From Streptomyces colonosanans (GTDB taxonomy: Bacteria > Actinomycetota > Actinomycetes > Streptomycetales > Streptomycetaceae): a stretch of DNA of 64,000 nt. The notes under the pieces are model-generated. The model was not told the DNA's origin, did no database searches, and saw nothing but the letters and a program-made list of their open reading frames with translations. A program made the position numbers and the translations under genes. The DNA lies in assembly GCF_001866645.1 (NCBI RefSeq), contig NZ_MLYP01000058.1, forward strand, positions 62,001-126,000, read 5' to 3'. Of this stretch, positions 18,950 through 28,600 are shown piece after piece; position 1 is the stretch's first letter; every line of letters begins with the position of its first letter.

Positions 18950-19732
18950 TCGAGGGTATTTCGCATCTGGCCATGGAGATCTCGCTCGAGGAGGGCGCGA
19001 GGTTCGCGGGCCAAGTCGGATTCCGGCACGGCTTCACCGGTGAGGCGAACCTCCCCGCTGACTTCGAGCGCGTCACCCCTCACAAGACGCCTCTGCCGCT
19101 CGCGCTCTACTCCGCGCAGGAAGGAATCCAGCTTGAGATCGTGCACCATGCCGAACGGGCGCGCAGGGATGGGGCGTTCACCGGTGTCTTCGGGTGCGCG
19201 CCTCCAGAAGGGGTGGGCGATTTCGTCAGCAGGCCGGCCATTGCGGACGCCATCGCGGAGTCCGGCGCGGCGCGTGCTCCCCAGTGCCTGTCGCTGAGTC
19301 CGCACGGCACCGACACATGGTTCGACGCCGCGGGGGGGAGCCGGGGGCCTGCGCGCGATAGTGTGCCGGGTTCGCGACGTGGCCGTGGAGGCAGCCTTCT
19401 GGGAGCGTTTCGCCGAGGTCCACTGGGACTCGGTCATGGCCGAGGCCGCGTGGGGCACGGTGCCGTCGGCGCTGCCGCAGACCAGGTGCGTGCTCATTCT
19501 CGTGAGAGACGCGGCACCTGTTGCAGACCGTCAAATGAACGATGGCGGGTTTCCCCCGATCGGCGTTGTGAGCACCGCGATCGAGGCCGACTACGAAAGG
19601 GCGCTGGCGCTCGGCGCGGTCGCGCGTTCCGCGCCGATTTCGGCCACCATCGGCTCGCGACGCCTCCGGCTCGCACTGTTCGCCTCACCGGGCGGCGTGC
19701 TCGTTGAACCGCTCGCCGCAGGATGGGGGTGA
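18946..19732 (+). pseudogene. VOC/glyoxalase-superfamily protein with +1 frameshift
   Basis: About 260 residues when repaired. The first part (IEGISHLAMEISLEEGARF...) has the beta-alpha-beta pattern of a vicinal-oxygen-chelate domain. The second, in another frame from about 19340, continues with VCRVRDVAVEAAFWERF, a second VOC-like half, to a TGA at 19730. The break falls in a run of seven G (19332-19338); removing one G joins the halves into a smooth reading. VOC proteins include dioxygenases, isomerases and antibiotic-binding resistance proteins; this one cannot be assigned. Either the gene is broken or the G-run was miscounted in the assembly. Confidence 0.65.
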
Positions 19733-19828
19733 GTCGCGCAACGGAAGAGAGCGCGCTGCGGCACCTGAACGTCAAGCTTCCCCAGGCAGTCGGCACCCGC
19801 CTTGTCTGAACCCTTCAGCGGAGTTTCC

Positions 19829-21934
19829 ATGCGAGTAACAGCAATTCCATCCGGCCGGAGGGCCAAATGGGCCGTCCTCGTGTTCTGGATCGGCCTGCTG
19901 GCGGTCGCCAGCATGTTCAGCGGCAAGTTCAACAGCATCGTCAAGGACGACGTAGGCACGTTCCTGCCGAAGAATGCCGAGTCGACCCAGGTCATCCCAC
20001 TGGCGAAGAAGTTCACGCCGGACGTCAGCTCGGCGGTCGTCATCTATGAGCGCGCCGATGGCGCCGTCACCGCGGACGACCAGGCCGTGGCCAAGGCGGA
20101 TGCCGGGCGCTTCGCGCAGTTAGCGAACGTGACCACGCCCATCGTCGGGCCGGTGGTCGCGAAGGACGGCCGGGCGATCGAGCTCGCCGTCCCCATCAAG
20201 GCCGGGGACACCGGGCATACGGGCTCGAGCAAGACCGAGGCCGCCGTCAAGGAGATGCGGTCGATCCTCGCCTCCCATCCCGGCCTCACCACGCACGTCA
20301 CCGGACCCGCCGCCTACGCCGCGGACCAGGCCGACGCGTTCTCGGGTGCCGACAAGGCGCTGCTCCTGCTCACGATCGCGATCGTCGTCGTCATCCTGCT
20401 GCTCACCTATCGCAGCCCGGTGCTGTGGATCGCCCCGTTGATCTGCGTGGGTGTGGCGTTGGTCGTCGCACAGGCCGCGATCTACTTCTTCGCCCATTAC
20501 GGGGGCCTGACGGTCAAGGGGGACACCTCGTTCATCCTCACCGTGCTTGTCTTCGGCGCGGGCACCGACTATGCCCTGTTGCTCATCGCCCGCTATCGCG
20601 AAGAACTGCGCCGACACGAGGACCGGCATGAGGCGATGGCCGTCGCCCTGCAGCGCGCCGGGTCGGCCATCCTCGCCAGTGGCGTGACGCTGACCCTGAG
20701 CCTGCTGTGTTTCCTCGTGGCCGAACTCAACTCGACCAAGAGCCTGGGGCCTGCGCTGGCCCTCGGAGTCGTGGCCGCTCTGGCCGCGATGGTCACACTG
20801 CTTCCGGCTCTCCTCGTCATCCTCGGGCGCTGGGTGTTCTGGCCGGTCCGGCCGACGTTCGGCTCCCCGGAGCCGGCGCAGCGCGGCCCGTGGACGCGGA
20901 TCGGACACCTGGTGTCCCGCCGGCCGCGAGCCACCTGGATCGGTTCCTCGGTCGTGCTCGGTGTGCTGGCGCTCGGCCTGATCGGGTTCACGGCGGACAA
21001 CATGCAGTTGAAGGACTCCTTCACCAGCAAGCCCGAAGCCGTCACCGGTGAGCAGGCGATGGCCCGGCACTTCCCGGCGGGCGGCGGCGATCCCGTCCAG
21101 ATCATCGGCTCCGCCGGCGCGGCCGAACCGCTACGGTCCGCCGTGGCCGCCACGCCCGGGATCACGGACGTCACCGTGCCGGTGGTGAAGGACGGCTACG
21201 TCTACCTGGAGGGCACGCTGACGGCCGCCTCGAACACCAAGGCGGCGTTCGCGACTGTCGACAAGCTGCGTGACGTGGTGCACGCCGTCCCCGGCGCGCA
21301 GGCCAAGGTCGGTGGAGGCAACCCGATCTTCCTCGACTACAAGAGGGCCGCCGAGCACGACCGGAACCTGCTGGTCCCGCTCGTCCTGGTCGTCGTGGGC
21401 CTCATCATCGGCGTGCTGCTGCGAGCCGTCGTCGCGCCGCTGGTCCTGCTCGCCACGGTCGTGCTGTCGTTCGCGGCGGCGCTTGGTGTGAGTGCTCTGA
21501 CCTTCAAGCACATCTTCGGGTTCGCCGGAGCCGACCCGGCGATTCCCCTGTGGATCTTCGTCTTCCTCATCGCCTTGGGAGTCGACTACAACATCTTCCT
21601 GATGACGCGGGTGCACGAGGAATCCAAGACGCACGGGACCCGGCGCGGAGCGCTGCGCGGCCTGAAGGCCACCGGCGGCGTGATCACATCCGCGGGCATC
21701 GTGCTCGCCGGAACATTCGCCGCGCTCGCAACGCTGCCACTGGTCTTCGCGGCGGAAATCGGCTTCGCGGTCGCGTTCGGTGTAATCCTCGACACCTTCT
21801 TGGTGCGCTCTGTCCTCGTCACGGCCCTGACGTACGACCTCGGTCGCCGGATGTGGTGGCCGAGTGCCATGAGCCGCCAGGAACCGGAGAGCGATCTCGA
21901 GGAGGCGACGCCGCACGAGCTCGCGCGGCGGTGA
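19829..21934 (+). CDS. MmpL/RND-family membrane transporter
   Basis: A 701-residue transporter. I prefer the ATG at 19829 (CGGAG 5-6 bp upstream) to a TTG 27 bp earlier. It has the MmpL layout: one N-terminal membrane helix (~15-35), a large extracytoplasmic domain, a cluster of about five helices (~170-350), a second extracytoplasmic domain and a final helix cluster (~510-680). The GTDYALLL and GVDYNIFLMTR segments are the conserved helix motifs that carry proton-relay aspartates in this family. It probably exports a lipophilic substrate using the proton gradient; next to the biosynthetic genes, the polyketide product or a precursor is the likely cargo, by inference only. Confidence 0.93.
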   Translation: MRVTAIPSGRRAKWAVLVFWIGLLAVASMFSGKFNSIVKDDVGTFLPKNAESTQVIPLAKKFTPDVSSAVVIYERADGAVTADDQAVAKADAGRFAQLANVTTPIVGPVVAKDGRAIELAVPIKAGDTGHTGSSKTEAAVKEMRSILASHPGLTTHVTGPAAYAADQADAFSGADKALLLLTIAIVVVILLLTYRSPVLWIAPLICVGVALVVAQAAIYFFAHYGGLTVKGDTSFILTVLVFGAGTDYALLLIARYREELRRHEDRHEAMAVALQRAGSAILASGVTLTLSLLCFLVAELNSTKSLGPALALGVVAALAAMVTLLPALLVILGRWVFWPVRPTFGSPEPAQRGPWTRIGHLVSRRPRATWIGSSVVLGVLALGLIGFTADNMQLKDSFTSKPEAVTGEQAMARHFPAGGGDPVQIIGSAGAAEPLRSAVAATPGITDVTVPVVKDGYVYLEGTLTAASNTKAAFATVDKLRDVVHAVPGAQAKVGGGNPIFLDYKRAAEHDRNLLVPLVLVVVGLIIGVLLRAVVAPLVLLATVVLSFAAALGVSALTFKHIFGFAGADPAIPLWIFVFLIALGVDYNIFLMTRVHEESKTHGTRRGALRGLKATGGVITSAGIVLAGTFAALATLPLVFAAEIGFAVAFGVILDTFLVRSVLVTALTYDLGRRMWWPSAMSRQEPESDLEEATPHELARR

Positions 21935-21947
21935 ATCCTTCGTGACC

Positions 21948-21999
21948 GGGCGGGGCCTGGATCCGCCGAGGCTTGCCTCGGGTGGTCCAGGCCCCGCCC
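21948..21999. terminator. bidirectional terminator between converging genes
   Basis: Perfect 14-bp stem (21948-21961 with 21986-21999); the loop contains a second 7-bp hairpin (CCGAGGC/GCCTCGG). It lies after the MmpL stop and faces the 3' end of the minus-strand NRPS. The remaining ~200 bp up to 22198 show nothing recognisable. Confidence 0.85.
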
Positions 22000-22198
22000 C
22001 CGTTACAGCTAGGGCCTCTCGTTTGGATCATGCCGGGCTCGCGGGTTTTGGCACCGCGCCTCGCCGCCTTGTCGTCAGGCGGCAGGGATCCCGCCCTGCC
22101 GCCCTCCTTCGCATTGCGAAGCTCCCCCACAGCCTGAACCGCGTAGGCGGCGCCCCCATCACCAGATCGCGCTCCCTGATCCGAACGAAAGACCCTGG

Positions 22199-25100
22199 CT
22201 AGCCCTCGGCCCGCATGACAGCGGCCAGCTGGGCGACCGTCGGGTTGTCGAAGAGCTTGCGCAGACCGTCGTCCTGGCTTTCGGCCGTGCCGAACTCCGT
22301 GCTGATCCGTTCCAGGACGCCGATCGCGTGGAGGGAGTCCCCGCCGAGTTCGAAGAAGTTCTCCTCCGTCCCGAAGTCATCGCGTTCCAGGACTTCCTGC
22401 CAGAACCGCAGCAGCGTCCGCTCCAGATCGTCCCGCGGAGCGGAGGGGCTGCCGGGGGCCTGTTGATCCCTCGGGGCGGGCAGGGCCGACACGTCGACCT
22501 TCCCGTTCGAGCTCAGCGGCACCTTCGGGATGACGAGGTAGTGACGGGGCACCATGTATTCGGGAAGGACCTCTTCGAGCGCGGCCCGCAGCGCGTCGGC
22601 GTCCGGATGCGCCTGCCCCGCGGCGGCCTCTCCTTCCGCGGGCACCAGATAGGCGACCAGCTGGCGGCGGCCCGTCCTGGGGTTGGTGTCCACGGTGACC
22701 AGCGCGTCACGGACGCCCGGATGCCGCCGCAGCGGGGCCGCGATCTCGCCGAGCTCGATGCGGTAGCCGTTGAGCTTGATCTGCGAATCCTCGCGCCCCA
22801 GGAACTCGATGTCCCCGCCGGGGAGATAGCGGCCGAGGTCGCCGGTCCGGTAGAGGCGTTCCTTGGTCTGGGGATGCACGATGAACCGCTCCGCCGTCCG
22901 CTCGGGATCGGCCCAGTAGCCGCGGGCCACGCCGCTTCCGCCGATGTAGATCTCACCCGTCGTCCAGACCAGGCTCGGTTCGAGCCACTGGTCGTACACG
23001 TGCATGGTCTGGTTGGCGAGCGGCTTGCCGTAGGGGATCCGTGACCATTCCGGGGGCACCGCGCCGATCGGGTAGTGAATCGACCAGATGGACGCCTCGG
23101 TGGCGCCGCCCAGGCTCATCACCTCGGCTGTGGGGTAGAACGCGCGGATCCGGTCCGGCAGTGCCACGGGGATCCAGTCACCGCTCATCATGACCAGCCG
23201 CAGCCTGCGTCCGGGCGGGGGAGCGGCCGGATCGTGCGCGTCGATCCACGCCTGCATGAGGGCCGGCACGGTGTTCCACAGCGTCACCTGGTGCCGGTCC
23301 GCCAACTCCGTCCAGTGCCGTGGCTCCTGCGACCTGCTCGGCTCCGGCATGACGACACTGCCGCCCGCCGCCAGGAGACCGAAGATGTCGTACACGGAGA
23401 GGTCGAAGCTGAGGGCGGACAGCGCCAGCACCCGGTCGTCCGGGGTGACATGGTAGCGATCGTTGAGGTCCTGGATCGTGTTGGCCGCGGCCCGATGGTC
23501 GATCATGACGCCCTTCGGCGTGCCGGTCGACCCGGAGGTGAAGATCACGTACGCCAGGTCGTCCGGGTCGGGACCGGTCGGCGGCGGGGTGGTCGGCGCG
23601 GACCGCACCTCGGCGTCGGCGAGGGTCACCAGCTGGATGTCGTCGGGCCAGGTCAGCTCGGAGCGCAGCTGCGGTGTCGTGACCACCACCCCGACCCGGC
23701 CCTGCTGGAGGAGCTGCTCCCGCCGGGCGGCCGGCCAGCGCGGCTGGATCGGCAGATACGCGGCCCCGGACCGGGTGACGCCGAGGGCGGCCACCACCTG
23801 CTCGTACCCCTTCTCGGCGATGATGCCGATCAGAGTGTTCGGGGTCGCGTCGACCGACTGCAGGACGTGGGCCAGCCGGTAGGCGTCGTCGACCAGCTCG
23901 CGGTAGGTGTGCTCGCCGTCGGCCGAGATCACGGCGGTCGCGTCCGGGGTCCGTCCGGCCTGTTCCTCGACCAGGCCGCAGAGCGTCCGCTCAGGGATGG
24001 GGGCCTCGGTCGCGTTGGCCTGGCCGCGCTCGTCGGCCTGCGTGTCCGGGAGTGTGACGAGCTCTCGCTCATCCCACGCGGCTTCGCTCTCGCCGAGGCG
24101 TTCCAGGCACGCGCGGTGGGCGAGGAACATCTCCTCCATCATGCCGGCGGGGAAGAGTTCGTCGACGAAGTCCCAGTTGACCAGCAGCTCGCCCCGGTCC
24201 TCAAGCACCTGGTAGTCCAGCCAGACCTGGGGCGTCTGGCTGACGCCGTACACGACCTCGCCGAACACCTGGGCCGTCTCGGTGAGGTTGGACGCGGAGT
24301 CGAAGCCGATCATGCTCGTGAACACCACCGGCATCGCGGCCCCCAGTCGGCCGCCCAGGCGCCTGGCGCGCTCCCGCAGGACGCGGACCCCCGAATAGGT
24401 GGAGTGCCCGAGATCGTCCATGAGCTGGTGGTGCAGGCGCTTCGCCCGCGCGGTGAAGGAGTCATCCGGCTCGGGCCGCGTCTCGAGGAGGACCAACGAG
24501 GTGAAGTCGCCGATCACCTCGCCGATCTGCGGGTGGAGCGGCGGCCGGTTGAACAGCGTCAGGTTGAGAGTGAGTTCGGGCCGTTTCGACCAGCGCCGGA
24601 GCACATCGGAGTAGGCGGCGATGAGCACGGCGGACGGAGTAAGACCCCGGCGCCGGGCGGTCTCCTTGATGGCGGACCACCGGTCGCGGGACAACCGGGC
24701 ATGGTGTCGGGCGAACTTCGGGCGGGAGAGCTGCCCGGGCTGGACGGCCAGTGGCAGTTCGGGAGCGGGCGGCAATTGGTCGAGCCGGTCCAACCAGTAC
24801 CGCTTGTCGGCTTCGAACCGCTGCTCGCCCTGCTGTCGCTGTTCGGCCAGAACATAGTCGCGGAAGGTGACCTCGATGGGCTCGGGCGGGGAGTCCGGCC
24901 GGCTGTAGAAGCGGAACCAGTCGCGCTGGAAGATTCCGAAGCTGAACCCGTCCATGACCAGCATGTCCAGGCTGAGGTGCAGGCGCCACCGTCGGTCGTC
25001 CAGCCGGGTCGCGTGGACCTCGAACAGCGGCCAGCGGTCGGCGGGCAGGATCTGGTGCGCCAGCTCTTCCCGGATCCGCGTGATCCCGGCCTCCTGCGCT

Positions 25101-25579
25101 GCGTGGTCGAGGCCGGACAGGTCCGTCACCTGGATGTCGTACGGCGGAACGTCGGGCAGGACACGCTGACGCCCGTCGGGTTGGATGATCGCCCGGAGCA
25201 TGTCATGGCGCTGGACGAGTTTGTCGAGGCTCCGGCTCAGCCTCGGGACGTCGAGTTCCGCGGCATCGAACTCAAGGTAGCAGTGGGTCGAGTTCCCACC
25301 CAGCTCCACCGCCGGTGTCCGGCCCACCCAGTACGCCTGCTGAATGTCCGTCAGCGGGAACGGCTCATGCCTCTCCGTCGGCCGCGGATCGATGCTCGCC
25401 GGCTCGTCCGCGCTCTCGGAGCGCGTGATGATCTCGATGAGTTCGTCCCGGCGAAGCCTCATCTCCTCGCGTAGTTCGGGGGTCAAGGCGCCGGGCGGGG
25501 CCGTCACGTGAAGCCGGCCGTCGACCAGCCGCATTCTGACCCCGCGGCGGTGCAGTTCGGCGAAGAGATCCGTGGTCAT
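22199..25579 (-). CDS. NRPS module: TubC docking - heterocyclization - adenylation (Cys) - PCP
   Basis: An 1126-residue non-ribosomal peptide synthetase. Residues 1-52 match the TubC-type N-terminal docking domain. At 73-500 is a heterocyclization (Cy) rather than ordinary condensation domain: FPLTDIQQAYWVGR, Asp205 and Asp210 in DMLVMDGFS (DxxxxDxxS replaces HHxxxDG), and TPQVWLDYQ. Adenylation ~530-1030 has FTSGSTGTPKG; pocket residues read D726 L727 Y730 N769 M797 S799 L823 I831 W832, one change from the standard cysteine code DLYNLSLIW. PCP ~1045-1122 carries Ser1082 in GGDSL. The expected reaction couples cysteine to an upstream acyl chain and cyclodehydrates it to a thiazoline. No oxidase, thioesterase or reductase domain follows, so the ring stays a thiazoline here and release needs another enzyme. 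A strong AGGAAGG site precedes the ATG; the PKS gene ends 21 bp upstream, so the two form one operon. Confidence 0.96.
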   Translation of the reverse strand: MTTDLFAELHRRGVRMRLVDGRLHVTAPPGALTPELREEMRLRRDELIEIITRSESADEPASIDPRPTERHEPFPLTDIQQAYWVGRTPAVELGGNSTHCYLEFDAAELDVPRLSRSLDKLVQRHDMLRAIIQPDGRQRVLPDVPPYDIQVTDLSGLDHAAQEAGITRIREELAHQILPADRWPLFEVHATRLDDRRWRLHLSLDMLVMDGFSFGIFQRDWFRFYSRPDSPPEPIEVTFRDYVLAEQRQQGEQRFEADKRYWLDRLDQLPPAPELPLAVQPGQLSRPKFARHHARLSRDRWSAIKETARRRGLTPSAVLIAAYSDVLRRWSKRPELTLNLTLFNRPPLHPQIGEVIGDFTSLVLLETRPEPDDSFTARAKRLHHQLMDDLGHSTYSGVRVLRERARRLGGRLGAAMPVVFTSMIGFDSASNLTETAQVFGEVVYGVSQTPQVWLDYQVLEDRGELLVNWDFVDELFPAGMMEEMFLAHRACLERLGESEAAWDERELVTLPDTQADERGQANATEAPIPERTLCGLVEEQAGRTPDATAVISADGEHTYRELVDDAYRLAHVLQSVDATPNTLIGIIAEKGYEQVVAALGVTRSGAAYLPIQPRWPAARREQLLQQGRVGVVVTTPQLRSELTWPDDIQLVTLADAEVRSAPTTPPPTGPDPDDLAYVIFTSGSTGTPKGVMIDHRAAANTIQDLNDRYHVTPDDRVLALSALSFDLSVYDIFGLLAAGGSVVMPEPSRSQEPRHWTELADRHQVTLWNTVPALMQAWIDAHDPAAPPPGRRLRLVMMSGDWIPVALPDRIRAFYPTAEVMSLGGATEASIWSIHYPIGAVPPEWSRIPYGKPLANQTMHVYDQWLEPSLVWTTGEIYIGGSGVARGYWADPERTAERFIVHPQTKERLYRTGDLGRYLPGGDIEFLGREDSQIKLNGYRIELGEIAAPLRRHPGVRDALVTVDTNPRTGRRQLVAYLVPAEGEAAAGQAHPDADALRAALEEVLPEYMVPRHYLVIPKVPLSSNGKVDVSALPAPRDQQAPGSPSAPRDDLERTLLRFWQEVLERDDFGTEENFFELGGDSLHAIGVLERISTEFGTAESQDDGLRKLFDNPTVAQLAAVMRAEG

Positions 25580-25600
25580 CGTGCCTGCCTTCCTGGCGGG

Positions 25601-28600
25601 TTACAGGATGAGTTCTTCGATCAGTCCGGTGGACTCCGGCTCCTCGTCGCCGGTCAGGACGAGGCTTTGGGCAGCGAGGGACCGGCAGACCAGGTCGACG
25701 ATCTCCGCCACGGTGGTGTCGCCGAGAAGACGCTGGGGCGGGATGTCCACGAGAAGCCCCGTGCGGAACTGCTCCCTGAGCCGCATCGCGCGCAGCGAGT
25801 CCAGGCCGAGATCACCCAGCCGGGTGCCGGCGAACCGTGCGCGCAGGCCTTCCCGATCATCCGCGAGCCCCTCGACCAGAGCGGTCACCCGGGCGAACAG
25901 GATGTCCGTGAGCGCTTGCCGTGCCGCCTGCGGCTCCTCAAGGGCGAGTCGAGACAGCTCGTCGGCGTCCCACGGCTCAGCGATATCCGGCTCCGCGCGG
26001 GCCGCCGCCTGCTCGGCCAGGTCGGATGCGGCGTGCGTGATCCCCGCGATGGTGACGAGCGGTTCACCGGTGTCGGAGAACAGCTCCAGGTCGACCGGGC
26101 CGCCCGGGGTACGGCGGGCATGGCACCACAGCCGCCGTGGCAGCTCGCGGTGGCAGGTGAGACGGGAGAGGCCCGACGGCAGCCACAGGCCGGTGCCGGT
26201 GCCGGTGCCGGTGCCGGTGCCGGTGACGAGCGGCAGGGCGGTCAGGAAGCAGGTCTCGAGCACCACGGGGTGGAGAACGTACTGATCGCCGTCGGCGGCG
26301 GCCACGTCGGTCTCGAGGAGGGCCAACGCCTCGTCGTCGGCCCGCCACCAGCCGCGGGTGACCTGCCGGAAGGCCGGGCCGCAGGCGATTCCGGCGTCGC
26401 CGAGCCGTGCGAACAGTGCTTCGGGATCCTGCTCGGTCATCCGGGAGCGCAGCCGGTCGAGGTCCGCGGGGGAGGGGACCGACGGGATCTCCTCCGTGGT
26501 CGAGGCGGTGAACCGGAGGGTCCAGCCACGGTCGGCGTCCTCGGGATCCGCGCTGAATCCCCTGATCCGGCGGACTGCGCCGTGGGTTTCGGCGGCTGCC
26601 TGAAGGGCCAGTGGAAGTGTGCCGGGCAGAGTGGTCGGCTCACCGAAGGTGAGACTCTCGATCGTCCGGGCACCGCCACCGCCGTGGGCTCCATGGCTCG
26701 CAGCCGCCAGTGCCCACTCGGCGACGGCGGCGGGCGGCAGAGCGGGCGTGCCGCGCAACCGGTACTGGGCAACGTACCAGGGCTCCCGCGCCGTCAGTGT
26801 GCGGGTGAATCGCAGTTCGGTGGAGTCGGCGAGGTCGATCGTGCCCCCGAGCAGCGGGTGCACGGGCTGCCGGACGACCTCGTTCCCGCCTCGGTCCCGG
26901 GTGACCGGCGCATCGAGCCAGTACCGCTTGCGCTGGAACGGGTAGCCGGGCAGGCGGACCCGGCCGGCGCCCGTCCCGGTGAAGACGGCCTCCCACGACA
27001 TTGCCGTTCCGGCCGTGTACGCCGTCGCGAGGCGTGCCAGGACCCCGTCCTCGGTGAGGACGGCTCCCGGATCCAGCTCCAGGCAGGCCGTCGCCCCCTG
27101 CGACCGCACACCGGACAGGATGTCCTCGGCGCCGGCCCGCAGGAAGTCGCCCGCCGCCCAGTGGTCCGGGTGGCCGGGTTCGCCGGGGGAGACGATCGCG
27201 ATGCGCGGCTTCGCGTAGCCGACCCGCTCAGCGGTGGCCCGCAGCCCGTCCTCGGCCCCGCGGTCCTCGGCGTCGAACGCACCCGCGGCGGCGGCCGCGA
27301 GCGCTCCGGCATCGCCTGGCGACAGGACGCCGGCGGCATGAGCCGCGGTGATCTCGCCGATTCCTGAGCCGGCGACAAGGTCCGGCACCACTCCGCATGA
27401 ACGGATCAAGCGGTACAGCGCCACCTGGAGGGCGAACACGGCGGCATGCCGGTACGCCGACAGTGGCCGGTCGAGATGAGCCTCCAGATGCGTGCGAACA
27501 TCGTCGTACGCCTCGGCGAAGGCGGGGAAGCGTTCCGCCAGCCTCCGGGTCGAGTCACCGGCTCCCGGCTCGCAGCCGGTGAACACCACGGCCGTTTTCG
27601 CGGCGGTGGCCGCACCGGTGACCAAGCCGGGTGCGTCCTCGCCTCGGGCCAGAGCCGCGAGCGCGGCAAGGTGCTCGCCGGCTGAGGCACCCACGCTGAC
27701 CGCGCGGTGCTTGAACCCCGCCCTCGTGCGGGCAAGCGAATTTCCGACCTCCGCGGTGGGGGTCGGCTGAGCGGTGAGGAAATCGCCGAGTTCCGCGGCC
27801 ATGGCACGCAGCGCCGGCTCGGTCTTTGCCGACAGCACCCAGGGCGTGGAGATACCGTCGGCGCCGCCCGGCGCCGGGGCGGATCCGTCGTCCGCAGTGG
27901 CATGCTCCTCGAGGATCAGGTGCGCGTTGGTGCCGCTGATGCCGAAGGAGGACACGCCGGCCCGCCGTGGCCGACCGTCGGCCGGCCACGGAACCGACTC
28001 GGTGGTCAGTACGACCGTCCCGCCGGACCAGTCGACATAGGTGGACGGCCGGTCGATGTGCAGCGTCCGCGCGTGTGTGCCCGAGCGGATGGACATGACC
28101 ATCTTGATCACGCTCGCCACCCCGGACGCGGTCTGGGTATGGCCGATGTTCGATTTGACCGAGCCCAGCCGCAGGGGCCGGTCGGCCGTCCTGGTCTCGC
28201 CATAGGTGGCGATGACGGCCTCGGCCTCGATCGAGTCACCCAGCGGCGTGCCGGTCCCATGCCCTTCCACCGCGTCCACTTGGTCGGGGGTGAGCCCGGC
28301 GTTCGCCAGCGCCTGCCGGATGACCGCCTCCTGCGCCGTGCGGCTCGGCGAGGTCAGCCCGTTCGTCGCGCCGTCCTGGTTGACCGCCGACCCGCGGATC
28401 ACCGCGAGCACGTGGTGGCCGTTGCGCAGTGCCACGGACAGGCGTTCCAGCACCAGCAGCCCGGCACCTTCGCCGAACCCCATGCCGTCCGCGGCGGCGG
28501 CGAAGGGCTTGCATCTGCCGTCCCCGGCGAGAGCGCCGCGGCGGCCGAACTCGAGGACGACGTCCGGTGTGGCCATGATCGTGACGCCGCCGGCCAGCGC

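Noticed and set aside
23075..25474. Plus-strand 799-codon frame opposite the NRPS
   Set aside because: Shadow of the NRPS; no motifs, and the minus strand has complete Cy, A and PCP signatures.
22199..25579. Ordinary condensation domain at the NRPS N terminus
   Set aside because: The HHxxxDG motif is absent; DxxxxDxxS and TPQVWLDYQ identify a heterocyclization domain.
26190..26225. Short tandem repeats considered as a CRISPR-like array
   Set aside because: Contiguous hexamers without spacers inside a coding frame.
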